Below, one piece after another: positions 53,621-63,346 of a stretch of 64,000 nt of DNA. The notes below the pieces were generated by a model. That model worked only from the letters and a program-made list of their open reading frames with translations, was not told the DNA's origin and ran no database searches. Location of the stretch: NCBI RefSeq assembly GCF_040276065.1, contig NZ_JBELOI010000004.1, forward strand, positions 1-64,000, read 5' to 3'. Numbering within the stretch: the first letter of the stretch is position 1; each line of letters begins with the position of its first letter. Source of the DNA: Castellaniella sp040276065. GTDB taxonomy: Bacteria > Pseudomonadota > Gammaproteobacteria > Burkholderiales > Burkholderiaceae_B. A program made the translations under genes and the position numbers.

Positions 53621-55033
53621 TTAAATGACGTCTCTGCCCTCGAGCCTGAGGGCCTCGAGCACCGGGCCGACGGTGGCGAACGACCCGAACACGAGAATTC
53701 TATCATTGTCGGTCGCCAGCTTTCGAGCGTCGGCAAAGGCTTGTACCGGATCTTCAAATGTCGTCACAGTCACGTCATGCGCCGGTACCGCCGGGCGCGG
53801 CGCAGCCCGTACGCCAGGCTTCCTGGCGCCGGCGGCCTGGCGGCCGACCTCCACCGCCCCCGCGATGAAGGGATCCGCGGGCGCCTCCGCCTGCGTCAGG
53901 CGGCGGACGATGGTGGCAAGTTCCTGCGCGGTGGTGCCGCGGGGACCGCCCAGCGTCACGCACATCCAGCGGTCGATGCGGCGTGAAATCCGCGACAGCG
54001 TGGCCTCGATGTCCTTGTCGTGCAGCATGCCCACCACGGCATAGGTGTGAGGATAGTGGCCCATGCTGTCGAGATTCTGGCCCAGCGCGGCGACCGCGTG
54101 CGGGTTGTGGGCAACATCCAGGATCGTCGCTGGCAGGCCCGGCAGAATCTGCATGCGCGCCGGCAGGCTGACGTGCAGCAAACCCTGGCGGACATCCTGC
54201 TGGGTGACCACCAGGCGAGGGTGCAGGGCCTCGAGCGCCGCGAGCGCTGCCGAGGCGTTGATGAGCTGGTTGGCGCCGCGCAAGGCCGGATATCCCAGGG
54301 CGCTGCGACGCTGGCTGCGCCCGCCATAGGCCCACTGCTGGCGATCGCCGGAATAATTGAAATCCTGACCGAAGCGCCACAGGTCGGCGCCGATCTGCCG
54401 GGCGTAGTCCAGCACGGTTTCGGGCGGCATGGGGTCGGCACAAATGGCGGGTGCGCCGGGACGGAACACATGGGCCTTTTCCAGCCCGATCGCCTCGCGA
54501 GTGTTCCCCAGGTATGCCATATGATCCAGGTCCACGCTGGTCAGGATGGCGCAGTCCGCATCGATGATGTTGACGGCGTCCAGGCGCCCACCCAGGCCAA
54601 CCTCCAGGATCGCCACGTCCAGCCGCTCGGCCTGGAACAGCAGCAGCGCGGCCAGCGTCGTCACCTCGAAGTACGTCAGGGATGTCTCGCCGCGCGCAGC
54701 CTCGATACGCTCGAATTGCTCGACGATCCGCTCGTCGGTGGCAAACTCGCCATTGATGCGGATGCGCTCGTTGAAGCGCAGCAGGTGCGGCGAGGTATAC
54801 GTGCCGACCCGGTATCCGGCATTGAGCAGGATGCTGTCGAGCATCGCGCAGGTGGATCCCTTGCCGTTGGTGCCCGCTACGGTGATCTTGATGCAATCGA
54901 GCGACAGGGACAACTGCTGCGCGACCACTCGAATCCGATCCAGCCCGAGATCGATGGCTTTGGGGTGCAGGGTTTCGAGATAGGCGAGCCAATCGGCGAG
55001 CGGTGCGCCCTGAGCGGGATGTAATGAGGACAT
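53621..55033 (-). CDS. folC: bifunctional tetrahydrofolate/dihydrofolate synthase
   Basis: A 470-residue Mur-ligase-fold enzyme that adds glutamate to dihydropteroate and to folates. The P-loop ITVAGTNGKGSTCAMLDSIL is near residues 49-68, with TSPHLLRFNERI, ILEVGLGGRLDAVN and ILDVAHNPHA further on. It is longer than E. coli FolC (422), with additional sequence in the C-terminal domain. It leads folC-dedD-cvpA-purF. Confidence 0.95.
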   Translation of the reverse strand: MSSLHPAQGAPLADWLAYLETLHPKAIDLGLDRIRVVAQQLSLSLDCIKITVAGTNGKGSTCAMLDSILLNAGYRVGTYTSPHLLRFNERIRINGEFATDERIVEQFERIEAARGETSLTYFEVTTLAALLLFQAERLDVAILEVGLGGRLDAVNIIDADCAILTSVDLDHMAYLGNTREAIGLEKAHVFRPGAPAICADPMPPETVLDYARQIGADLWRFGQDFNYSGDRQQWAYGGRSQRRSALGYPALRGANQLINASAALAALEALHPRLVVTQQDVRQGLLHVSLPARMQILPGLPATILDVAHNPHAVAALGQNLDSMGHYPHTYAVVGMLHDKDIEATLSRISRRIDRWMCVTLGGPRGTTAQELATIVRRLTQAEAPADPFIAGAVEVGRQAAGARKPGVRAAPRPAVPAHDVTVTTFEDPVQAFADARKLATDNDRILVFGSFATVGPVLEALRLEGRDVI

Positions 55034-55065
55034 GGCGGAAAAATCTTACGCAAAATAGGAGGAAC

Positions 55066-55091
55066 GGCAGGTGCCGATATTAGCACCTACC
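55066..55091 (-). terminator. weak candidate terminator after lpdA
   Basis: GGCAGGTGC at 55066-55074 and GCACCTACC at 55083-55091 pair at 8 of 9 positions around an 8-base loop, between the lpdA stop and folC. No immediate T-tract follows on the minus strand, so it may be an inefficient terminator or unrelated. Confidence 0.25.
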
Positions 55092-55168
55092 GCCCTCATC
55101 CCGGCGGACATCCCTGGCGCCAGGCGAGCCTGAACGTCATACGGGCCGCCAGCCGCGGAGCGTCCGCG

Positions 55169-56917
55169 CTATCGCTTGCGCGCTGCGGGCACGTCCGTGC
55201 AATGGCCTTCGGCCACCTCGGCGGCCATGCCGATCGATTCACCCAGGGTGGGATGGGGGTGGATCGTCTTGCCGATATCCACCGCGTCCGCGCCCATCTC
55301 GATCGCCAGGGCGACCTCGCCGATCAGGTCGCCCGCATGGGTGCCGACGATGCCGCCGCCGAGGATGCGGCCGGATTGCGCATCGAACAGCAGCTTGGTG
55401 AAACCCTCGTCGCGGCCGTTGGCGATGGCGCGGCCCGAGGCCTGCCACGGGAACAAGCCCTTGCGCAGCTCGACGCCCTGCTTCTTGGCCTCGTCCTCGG
55501 TCAGGCCCACCCATGCGACCTCGGGATCGGTATAGGCGACCGAGGGGATTACGCGGGCGTCGAAGGAGGATTTCCCGCCCGCGATGACCTCGGCGGCGAC
55601 GTGCCCCTCGTGCACTGCCTTGTGCGCCAGCATGGGCTGCCCCACGATGTCACCGATGGCGTAGATGTGCGGCACGTTGGTGCGCATCTGCTTGTCTACG
55701 GCAATGAAGCCCCGGTCGGACACCGACACCCCGGCATTTTCCGCACCGATCTGCTTGCCGTTGGGCGCGCGGCCGACGGCTTGCAGCACTAGGTCGTAGC
55801 GCTGGGGTTCCGTGGGTGCGGATTCGCCCTCGAAGCGGACCCAGATGCCGTCGCTCTTGGCCTCGGCCGCGACCGTCTTGGTGTTGAGCATGACGCGGTC
55901 AAAGCGCCGGGCGTTCATCTTGTCCCAGACCTTGACCAGGTCGCGGTCGGCGCCGGTCATCAAAGTGGGCAGCATTTCCACCACATCCAGGCGGGCGCCC
56001 AGCGCGGAGTAGACCGTGCCCATTTCCAGGCCGATGATGCCGCCGCCAACGATCAGCATGCGCTCGGGCACGGATTCCAGGGCCAACGCACCAGTGGAAT
56101 CGACGATGCGTGGGTCATCCGGCAGGAACGGCAGCTTGACCGACTGGCTGCCGGCCGCGATGATCGCCGCTGCGAACTTGATCGTGGCCTGGCCACCGTC
56201 CGCCTTGGCCACCACCAGGTGGTGGGGGTCGGCGAAAGTGCCCACGCCTTGGATGACCGTGACCTTGCGGCCCTTGGCCATGCCGGCCAAGCCGCCGGTG
56301 AGTTTTCCCACCACGGAATCCTTGTGGCCACGCAGCTTGCCCAGGTCGATCGTCGGCTCGCCGAAGGCGATGCCGTGGGCGGCCAGGGATTTGGCCTCTT
56401 CGAGCACGCCCACGGTGTGCAGCAGGGCCTTGGACGGAATGCAGCCGACATTCAGGCAGACCCCGCCCAGAGTGGCGTAGCGCTCGATCAGGACGACTTT
56501 CAGGCCGAGATCGGCGGCGCGGAAGGCGGCCGAATAGCCGCCGGGGCCGGAACCCAGCACCAGGACATCGTATTCGCCGTCGGCCGCGCCGGCGAATTGC
56601 GCCGGCGCCGGCGCCGGTGCCGCGGCGGGCGGCGCGGCTTGGGGCTGTGCCGCCGGGGCGGGCGCCGCGGCGGACGCATCTGCCGCCTCGACGCGGACGA
56701 TGGCCATGCCTTGCGACACCTTGTCGCCAAGCTTGATGAGGATTTCCTTGACCACCCCACCCTGCTCGGCCGGGATCTCCATCGAGGCCTTGTCGGATTC
56801 GACGGTGATCAGACTCTGCTCGGTCTGGACGGTGTCGCCCACGCCCACCAGGACTTCGATGACTTCGACCTGGTCGAAGTCGCCGATGTCGGGGACGTTC
56901 AGATCGACGATGCTCAT
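55169..56917 (-). CDS. lpdA: dihydrolipoyl dehydrogenase (E3) with N-terminal lipoyl domain
   Basis: A 582-residue flavoprotein of the pyruvate dehydrogenase complex. An N-terminal lipoyl domain has its lipoylated lysine at K43 (SDKASMEIP), an alanine/proline linker runs from 80 to 110, and the E3 domain follows with the redox disulfide C154-C159 (GGVCLNVGCIPSK) and the HPHPTLGES base near the end. Lipoyl-bearing E3 is known in Neisseria and Burkholderiales. Last gene of aceE-aceF-lpdA. Confidence 0.95.
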   Translation of the reverse strand: MSIVDLNVPDIGDFDQVEVIEVLVGVGDTVQTEQSLITVESDKASMEIPAEQGGVVKEILIKLGDKVSQGMAIVRVEAADASAAAPAPAAQPQAAPPAAAPAPAPAQFAGAADGEYDVLVLGSGPGGYSAAFRAADLGLKVVLIERYATLGGVCLNVGCIPSKALLHTVGVLEEAKSLAAHGIAFGEPTIDLGKLRGHKDSVVGKLTGGLAGMAKGRKVTVIQGVGTFADPHHLVVAKADGGQATIKFAAAIIAAGSQSVKLPFLPDDPRIVDSTGALALESVPERMLIVGGGIIGLEMGTVYSALGARLDVVEMLPTLMTGADRDLVKVWDKMNARRFDRVMLNTKTVAAEAKSDGIWVRFEGESAPTEPQRYDLVLQAVGRAPNGKQIGAENAGVSVSDRGFIAVDKQMRTNVPHIYAIGDIVGQPMLAHKAVHEGHVAAEVIAGGKSSFDARVIPSVAYTDPEVAWVGLTEDEAKKQGVELRKGLFPWQASGRAIANGRDEGFTKLLFDAQSGRILGGGIVGTHAGDLIGEVALAIEMGADAVDIGKTIHPHPTLGESIGMAAEVAEGHCTDVPAARKR

Positions 56918-56927
56918 GTCGTCCCCC

Positions 56928-58619
56928 TTACAGGATGATGCGGCGGAAGTCCGCCAGCAGGCTAGCCAGATACGCGTTGAAGCGCGCGGCGGTGGCGCCG
57001 TCGATCACGCGGTGATCGTAGGATAGCGACAGGGGCAGCATCAGGCGCGGCTGGAAGGCCTTGCCGTCCCAGACCGGCTGCATCGCCGAGCGCGACACCC
57101 CGAGGATGGCCACCTCGGGCGCATTGATGATGGGCGTGAAGTCGGTGCCGCCGATCCCGCCCAGCGACGAGATCGAGAAGCACCCGCCTTGCATCTGCGA
57201 TGGCGAGAGCTTGCCCTCGCGGGCCAGGCCGGCGAGCTCGGCGGTTTCCGCCGCCAGGTCCAGCACGCCTTTTTTGTCGGCGTCCCGGATGACCGGGACT
57301 ACCAGGCCGTTGGGCGTGTCGGCGGCGAAGCCGATGTGGAAGTAGTGCTTCAGGACCAGATTGTCGCCATCCAGCGAGGCGTTGAATTCCGGGAATTTCT
57401 TGAGCGCGGCCACCACGGCCTTGATCAGGAAGGCCAGCATGGTGACCTTGATGCCGGATTTCTTGTTCTCGCTATTGAGCTGCTGGCGCAAAGCCTCGAG
57501 CTCGGTGATGTCGGCCACGTCGTTGTTCGTGACGTGGGGAATCATCACCCAATTGCGGTGCAGGTTCGCGCCCGAGATCTTTTTGATGCGCGACAGGGGC
57601 TTGGATTCGATGGCGCCGAACTTGGCGAAATCGACCTTGGGCCAGCCCAGCACGCTGAAGCCCTCGCCCATCGGCAGGGTCGAACCCACCGGGCTCGCGC
57701 CGCCCGTGGACAGGGCCTGCTTGACGTAGGCACGCACATCATCGGCGGTGATGCGGTTTTTGGGACCGCTGCCGGTAATTTGCGCCAGGTTGACGCCAAG
57801 CTCGCGGGCGAACTTGCGCACCGACGGCGAGGCGTGCGGCAGATTGCGCAAGGGCACGGGGGCCTCGGCAAAGGCCGCGGTGGGCGACGTGCGCGACGGC
57901 GGCACCGACGCGAGGGCCGGTGCGGACTCGGCAGCCTGCGAGGGCTGCGGGGCAGGAGCCTGGGCCGGCTGCGGGGCTGCGGGCGCCTTGGCGGGTGCCG
58001 GCGAGGCGGCAGCCGGGGGGGCCGCGGCCCCACTCGCCTCGATCTGGATGATTTCGGTTCCCTGGCTGACCTTGTCGCCGACCTTGACCTTGATGGCCTT
58101 GACCACCCCGCCCTCGGAGGCGGGAATCTCCATCGAAGCCTTGTCGGACTCGACGGTGATCAGGCTTTGCTCAGCCTCGATCGTGTCGCCCACGGCCACC
58201 AGGACCTCGATGACCTCGACCGTGTCGAAATCGCCGATATCGGGCACGGCGATGCCGCGCAGCACGGGGGTGCCCGCATGGGCTGCTGGAGCCGGCGCCT
58301 TTGGAGCGGCCGGCGCCGACGCGGCGGGCTTGGGCTCGTTCGAGGCCGCGGGCTGCTCGGCGGCGACCGGGGCCTCGCCGGTCGACTCGATCTCGAGAAT
58401 CACCGACCCCTCCTTGATCTTGTCGCCGACCTTGACCTTGAGGGCCTTGACCACCCCGCCTTCGGAAGCGGGGATCTCCATCGACGCCTTGTCGGACTCG
58501 ACGGTGATCAGGCTCTGCTCGGTCTCGATGGTATCTCCCTCGGCCACCAGGACCTCGATCACCTCGACCGCATCGAAGTCGCCGATGTCTGGAACCTTGA
58601 TTTCTATCGTTTTACTCAT
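56928..58619 (-). CDS. aceF: pyruvate dehydrogenase E2, dihydrolipoyl acetyltransferase
   Basis: A 563-residue core of the complex. Two lipoyl domains carry lysines K44 and K160, each in SDKASMEIP, joined by Ala/Pro linkers. A peripheral-subunit-binding domain (ASPSVRKFARELGV to TADDVRAYV) and the catalytic domain with YDHRVIDGATAARF follow. GAGG precedes the ATG at 58619. It lies between aceE and lpdA. Confidence 0.96.
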   Translation of the reverse strand: MSKTIEIKVPDIGDFDAVEVIEVLVAEGDTIETEQSLITVESDKASMEIPASEGGVVKALKVKVGDKIKEGSVILEIESTGEAPVAAEQPAASNEPKPAASAPAAPKAPAPAAHAGTPVLRGIAVPDIGDFDTVEVIEVLVAVGDTIEAEQSLITVESDKASMEIPASEGGVVKAIKVKVGDKVSQGTEIIQIEASGAAAPPAAASPAPAKAPAAPQPAQAPAPQPSQAAESAPALASVPPSRTSPTAAFAEAPVPLRNLPHASPSVRKFARELGVNLAQITGSGPKNRITADDVRAYVKQALSTGGASPVGSTLPMGEGFSVLGWPKVDFAKFGAIESKPLSRIKKISGANLHRNWVMIPHVTNNDVADITELEALRQQLNSENKKSGIKVTMLAFLIKAVVAALKKFPEFNASLDGDNLVLKHYFHIGFAADTPNGLVVPVIRDADKKGVLDLAAETAELAGLAREGKLSPSQMQGGCFSISSLGGIGGTDFTPIINAPEVAILGVSRSAMQPVWDGKAFQPRLMLPLSLSYDHRVIDGATAARFNAYLASLLADFRRIIL

Positions 58620-58633
58620 GTTCCTCACCTCAT

Positions 58634-61348
58634 TCAAGCGTGATGCGGGTTGGCCTTATTGGGGTCGATACCGTACTTGGTGATCGCCTCGGCGCATTTC
58701 TTGATGTCGAGGACGCCATCCTCGGCCAGGCTGCGCAGGGCCGCCAGCACAACGAAGTGGCGGTCGATCTCGAAGTGCTCACGCAGCTTCGAGCGGAAGT
58801 CCGACCGCCCGTACCCATCGGTGCCCAGCACCTTGAAGCGCCGGCCTTCGGGGATGTAGGGACGGACCTGGTCGCCGTAGGCCTTGATGTAGTCGGTCGA
58901 GACCACCACCGGACCCTCGGTTTTCTTGAGCTGGGCCGTGATATAGGCATCCTTTGCGGGCTCCCCGGGATGCAGCATGTTGTGGCGCTCGACGTCCAGG
59001 CCGTCGCGGCGCAGCTCGGTGAAACTGGTGACGCTCCAGACGTCCGAGGACACGCCCCAATCCTTTTCCAGGAGCTCCTGGGCGGCGAGAACCTCGCGCA
59101 GAATCGTGCCCGAGCCCATGAGCTGGACGTGCGCCTTGCCCTTGGCGGCGACCGATTTCAGCTTGTACATGCCGCGCAGGATGCCCTCCTCGTCCCCTGC
59201 CGTCAGGCCGGGGTGAGGATAGTTTTCGTTCATCACCGTGATATAGAAGAACACGTTCTCCTGGTCGTGCATCATGCGCTTCAAGCCGCTGTGGATGATG
59301 ACGGCGACTTCGTGCGCGAACGCCGGGTCGTAGGCCACGCAATTGGGGATCAGCGACGCCTGGATGTGGCTATGGCCGTCCTCGTGCTGCAGGCCCTCGC
59401 CGTTGAGTGTCGTGCGTCCGGCCGTGCCGCCCAGCACAAAGCCGCGCGCCAGCATGTCGCCGGCCGCCCAGGCGTGATCGCCGAAGCGCTGGAAGCCGAA
59501 CATCGAGTAATAGATGAAAAACGGAATCATGATGCGGTTGCTGACCGAATACGACGTCGCCGCCGCGATCCAGGAGCAGAAACCGCCCGCCTCGTTGATC
59601 CCTTCCTGCAGGAGCTGGCCATTGGCCGCCTCGCGGTAGTACATGACCTGGCCCTTGTCCACCGGCACGTACTTCTGACCCTCGGGCGCATAGATGCCGA
59701 TCTGGCGGAACAGCCCTTCCATGCCGAAGGTGCGCGACTCATCAACCAGGATCGGCACCACGCGCGGCGCCAGATCCTTGTCACGCAGGATTTGGTTGAG
59801 CACCCGCACGAAAGCCTGGGTGGTGGAGATCTCGCGCCCCTCGCCAGTGGGTTCCAGCACAGCCTTGAACGCGTCCAGCGGCGGCACCGGCAAGGACTCG
59901 TCGGCCTTCTCGCGGCGGTGCGGCAGATAGCCGCCCAGCGCCTTGCGATGCTCGTGCAGGTACTTCATTTCCGGCGAATCGGCGGCCGGCTTGAAAAACG
60001 GGATCTCGTCGACCTTGTCGTCGGGAATGGGGATGTTGAAGCGGTCGCGGAATTCGCGCACCGAATCCACATCGAGTTTCTTTTGCTGGTGGGTGGGGTT
60101 TTTCGCCTGGCCCACGTGCCCCATGCCGTAGCCCTTGATGGTCTTGGCCAGGATGACGGAAGGCTGGCCCTGGTGGCTGGCGGCCGACGCAAACGCAGCG
60201 TACACCTTGTGCGGATCATGGCCGCCTCGGTTCAGGCGCCAGACGTCCTCGTCGCTCATGCGGCTGACCATCTCGAGCAACTTGGGGTGCTTGCCGAAGA
60301 ATTTCTCGCGCACGAACTTGCCGTCGTTGGCCTTGTAGGCCTGATATTCGCCGTCCACGGTTTCTTCCATGATGCGGCGCAGCAGGCCTTCTTTGTCGCG
60401 GGCGAACAGAGGATCCCAGTAGCCGCCCCAGATCAGCTTCAGCACGTTCCAGCCATTGCCGCGGAAAGCGCCTTCGAGTTCCTGGATGATCTTGCCATTG
60501 CCGCGCACCGGGCCATCCAGGCGCTGCAGATTGCAATTGACCACGAAGATCAGGTTGTCGAGCTTTTCGCGCGCGGCCAGGCCGATGGCGGCCAGGGTCT
60601 CGGGCTCATCGACCTCACCGTCGCCCACGAAGACCCAGACCTTGCGCGTCGCGGTATCGGCCAGCCCCCGCGCATGCAGGTACTTGAGGAAACGGGCTTG
60701 GTAAATGGCCATCATCGGGCCCAAGCCCATGGACACCGTGGAAAATTGCCAGAAATCGGGCTGCAGCTTGGGATGCGGATAAGACGGCAGGCCCTTGCCC
60801 TTGCCGCCGACCTCCTGGCGGAAGTTGATGAGGTTTTCCTCATCCAGACGGCCTTCCAGATAGGCGCGCGAGTACATGCCCGGCGAGGAGTGTCCCTGGA
60901 AGTAGATCAAGTCGCCGCCGTGATCGGCGGATTCCGCATGCCAGAAGTGGTTCTGGCCGCACTCGATCATCGTTGCCAGTGACGCAAAAGAGGCGATGTG
61001 CCCGCCCAGGCTGCCGCCGTCCTCGGGCTCATACTGGTTGGCCCTGACCACCATGGCCATCGCGTTCCAGCGCACGTACGAACGGATGCGTTCCTCGAGG
61101 ATCATATTGCCCGGATGCGCGGGCTCGAGCCCCGGCGGGATCGTGTTCACGTAGGCGGTATTCAGCGAATACGGGATGTGCGCGCCCGATCGGCGCGCCA
61201 TGTCGATCAGGCGCTCCAGCAGGAAATGGGCACGCTGCGCGCCCTCGCGGTCGAGCACCGCCTCCAGCGCGTCCAGCCATTCCTGGGTTTCCTGTTGATC
61301 GATATCCGCGGGCGTGATGGCCGCGTCGTATTGGTCGAGAGAGGACAT
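58634..61348 (-). CDS. aceE: pyruvate dehydrogenase E1 component
   Basis: A 904-residue homodimeric E1 that decarboxylates pyruvate with thiamine diphosphate. The cofactor motif is in VFVGDGEVDEPE, with HSSPGMYSRAYLEGRL, GKGLPSYPHP and QHEDGHSH as further conserved E1 segments. The ATG at 61348 has GGAG upstream and matches family N-termini; 30 additional upstream codons are not used. It is the first gene of the operon and diverges from a sensor kinase gene. Confidence 0.96.
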   Translation of the reverse strand: MSSLDQYDAAITPADIDQQETQEWLDALEAVLDREGAQRAHFLLERLIDMARRSGAHIPYSLNTAYVNTIPPGLEPAHPGNMILEERIRSYVRWNAMAMVVRANQYEPEDGGSLGGHIASFASLATMIECGQNHFWHAESADHGGDLIYFQGHSSPGMYSRAYLEGRLDEENLINFRQEVGGKGKGLPSYPHPKLQPDFWQFSTVSMGLGPMMAIYQARFLKYLHARGLADTATRKVWVFVGDGEVDEPETLAAIGLAAREKLDNLIFVVNCNLQRLDGPVRGNGKIIQELEGAFRGNGWNVLKLIWGGYWDPLFARDKEGLLRRIMEETVDGEYQAYKANDGKFVREKFFGKHPKLLEMVSRMSDEDVWRLNRGGHDPHKVYAAFASAASHQGQPSVILAKTIKGYGMGHVGQAKNPTHQQKKLDVDSVREFRDRFNIPIPDDKVDEIPFFKPAADSPEMKYLHEHRKALGGYLPHRREKADESLPVPPLDAFKAVLEPTGEGREISTTQAFVRVLNQILRDKDLAPRVVPILVDESRTFGMEGLFRQIGIYAPEGQKYVPVDKGQVMYYREAANGQLLQEGINEAGGFCSWIAAATSYSVSNRIMIPFFIYYSMFGFQRFGDHAWAAGDMLARGFVLGGTAGRTTLNGEGLQHEDGHSHIQASLIPNCVAYDPAFAHEVAVIIHSGLKRMMHDQENVFFYITVMNENYPHPGLTAGDEEGILRGMYKLKSVAAKGKAHVQLMGSGTILREVLAAQELLEKDWGVSSDVWSVTSFTELRRDGLDVERHNMLHPGEPAKDAYITAQLKKTEGPVVVSTDYIKAYGDQVRPYIPEGRRFKVLGTDGYGRSDFRSKLREHFEIDRHFVVLAALRSLAEDGVLDIKKCAEAITKYGIDPNKANPHHA

Positions 61349-61467
61349 CGTGTGTCTCCGGTGGTTTGGTTCAGGTCGTCGCCGCTCATCGCGCCGGCGA
61401 CCGGGATTCGTGCCGAAGGATGCCTGGGGCGGATCCATAGCGGGTGTCTGCCGGACATCTCTGCGCC

Positions 61468-61496
61468 ATTCTAGGAAACAGGTCCGGTTAGCACAA
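61468..61496 (-). promoter_or_regulatory. candidate promoter of the pyruvate dehydrogenase operon
   Basis: On the minus strand TTGTGC (61496-61491) and TAGAAT (61473-61468) are exactly 17 bases apart, giving a leader of about 115 bases before aceE. The AT-rich stretch 61495-61560 just upstream would suit regulator binding; TTCAT and ATGAA at 61504-61508 and 61517-61521 form a small dyad there. Confidence 0.45.
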
Positions 61497-61591
61497 GTAA
61501 AATTTCATTCTGTGATATGAATTTTTATTATGTGAAAAGTTAAAGACCCTTTTCCCGTCTAAAATGTGGCAATCGAGATCAGCTCTCCGCC

Positions 61592-63346
61592 ATGGCCATC
61601 CCGAATCGCAAGTCATTGATTCCATCGACATTCTACGAGCACGCCCGCCACAATCGACGCGGGCTGTACTGGTTGACGCCGGTCGTGGTCCTGGTGCTGT
61701 ACCTTTGCGTGATGGGCGCCTTCATCTGGCTGCAGCGCCTGCAAAGCGACAGCGTCATGTTCGTTACCATAGACCAGGAGACCCGTCAACAACGCCTGTT
61801 GATGGTGGTGGCCGCCCTCTCTCTGGTCATCGTGTTCAGCCTGCTCGCGCTCTGGCGCTACACGCGCATCCGCACCCAGGCAGAGTCCGCGCTGATCGCC
61901 GAAACCGGCTTTCGTCGCGCGATGGAGAACTCCATGTCCACGGGCATGCGGGTTTTCGATATGCAGGGGCGTATCGCCTATGTCAATCCGGCCTTCTGCC
62001 GCATGATCGGCTGGAACGAAGCCGACCTGATCGGCCGGACGGCGCCGTTCCCCTACTGGCTGCCGGGACGCCATGACCACCATCGCGAGGTCCTCGCACA
62101 GTTGCTCTCGGGACGGACCCCCAGCAGCGGGCTCGAGATCGAGGCCCAGCGGCGCGACGGCTCGCGTTTCACCGCCCGCATGTACGTCTCGCCCTTGCGC
62201 GACCCCAACGGCGAGCAGATCGGCTGGATGACCTCCATGACCGACATCACGGAGCCCAAGCGCATCCGTGAGGCGCTGACCGCCGCGCACGAGCGTTTCA
62301 TGACGGTGCTCGAGGGTCTGGACGATGCGATTTCGGTGGTGGCGGACACCCCTGAGGGGCTCGAGCTGCTGTTTGCCAACCGGACCTACCGCCGTTTGTT
62401 TGGGGCGCAGGCGAGCGGCCACGCCGAGCTCCTGGGCGGCCGCCTGGGGCGCTTCACCGACGAGACCATGGAGCTGTACTCGCAGTCGGCCCAGCGCTGG
62501 TTCGAGGTCCACCACCGCATGCTGGCCTGGACCGATTCGCGCCGGGTGCGTTTGCAAGTCGCGCGCGACATCACCGAGCGGCGCAAGCACGAGGAAGCCC
62601 TGCGCGTGCAACAGGAAAAGGCCCAGCTCACCAGTCGCCTGACCACCATGGGCGAGATGGCCTCCTCGCTGGCCCACGAACTCAACCAGCCCCTGACCGC
62701 CATCAGTAACTACAATATGGCGGCGGCGGCCATGCTGAAGTCCGGCAAGGCACGCACCGAGACCCTGCTCGAAGCGCTGGAAAAGGCATCGGCGCAAGCC
62801 GAACGCGCGGGCAAGATCATCAGCCGCATTCGCGAATTCGTCAAACGCAGCGAGCCCCGGCGGCAGGCGGTGGCGCTCGCGCGCATTCTCGAAAACGCGG
62901 TCAGCTTCGCCGACATCGATGCCCGCAAACGTCAGATCGACATCGAACAGAACCTGCCCGACCCCCTGCCCGAGGTGCTGGCTGATCCGATCCTGATCGA
63001 GCAGGTCCTGCTGAACCTGCTAAAGAACGGTGTGGAAGCCATGGAGCAAAGCGAGTATCGTACCCTGCACCTGACGGTCACCGACCAGGATCCACAGGTC
63101 GAAATCGCGGTGATCGACCGCGGCCACGGCCTGCGCAATCCTGAACGGCTGTTCGAACCGTTCTACAGCACCAAGTCCGAGGGGCTGGGAATGGGGTTGA
63201 ACATCTGCCGCACCATCATAGAATCGCATCACGGCCGCCTGTGGGCCAGCGCCAATCCGGAGGGCGGGACGATCTTCCGCTTCACTCTGCCCAAGGCGCC
63301 GCCAAGGCCGAAAACCGACGAAACCACAGAGGAGCAGTACGCATGA
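61592..63346 (+). CDS. PAS-domain sensor histidine kinase
   Basis: A 584-residue membrane sensor. Two hydrophobic helices at about 26-47 and 68-88 enclose a short periplasmic loop. Two PAS domains cover about 105-222 and 230-335, the phosphorylated histidine is H362 in SSLAHELNQPLTAISNY, and the ATPase domain has NLLKNGVEAM, VIDRGHG and GLGMGLNICRTI. This resembles FixL/DctB-type kinases. No haem-binding FixL signature was identified, so the signal is unknown. The stop overlaps the regulator start (ATGA). It is divergent from aceE. Confidence 0.9.
   Translation: MAIPNRKSLIPSTFYEHARHNRRGLYWLTPVVVLVLYLCVMGAFIWLQRLQSDSVMFVTIDQETRQQRLLMVVAALSLVIVFSLLALWRYTRIRTQAESALIAETGFRRAMENSMSTGMRVFDMQGRIAYVNPAFCRMIGWNEADLIGRTAPFPYWLPGRHDHHREVLAQLLSGRTPSSGLEIEAQRRDGSRFTARMYVSPLRDPNGEQIGWMTSMTDITEPKRIREALTAAHERFMTVLEGLDDAISVVADTPEGLELLFANRTYRRLFGAQASGHAELLGGRLGRFTDETMELYSQSAQRWFEVHHRMLAWTDSRRVRLQVARDITERRKHEEALRVQQEKAQLTSRLTTMGEMASSLAHELNQPLTAISNYNMAAAAMLKSGKARTETLLEALEKASAQAERAGKIISRIREFVKRSEPRRQAVALARILENAVSFADIDARKRQIDIEQNLPDPLPEVLADPILIEQVLLNLLKNGVEAMEQSEYRTLHLTVTDQDPQVEIAVIDRGHGLRNPERLFEPFYSTKSEGLGMGLNICRTIIESHHGRLWASANPEGGTIFRFTLPKAPPRPKTDETTEEQYA

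Noticed and set aside
58640..60982. 780-codon open frame opposite aceE
   Set aside because: It mirrors aceE codon by codon in a GC-rich gene, shows no family similarity, and aceE is certain.
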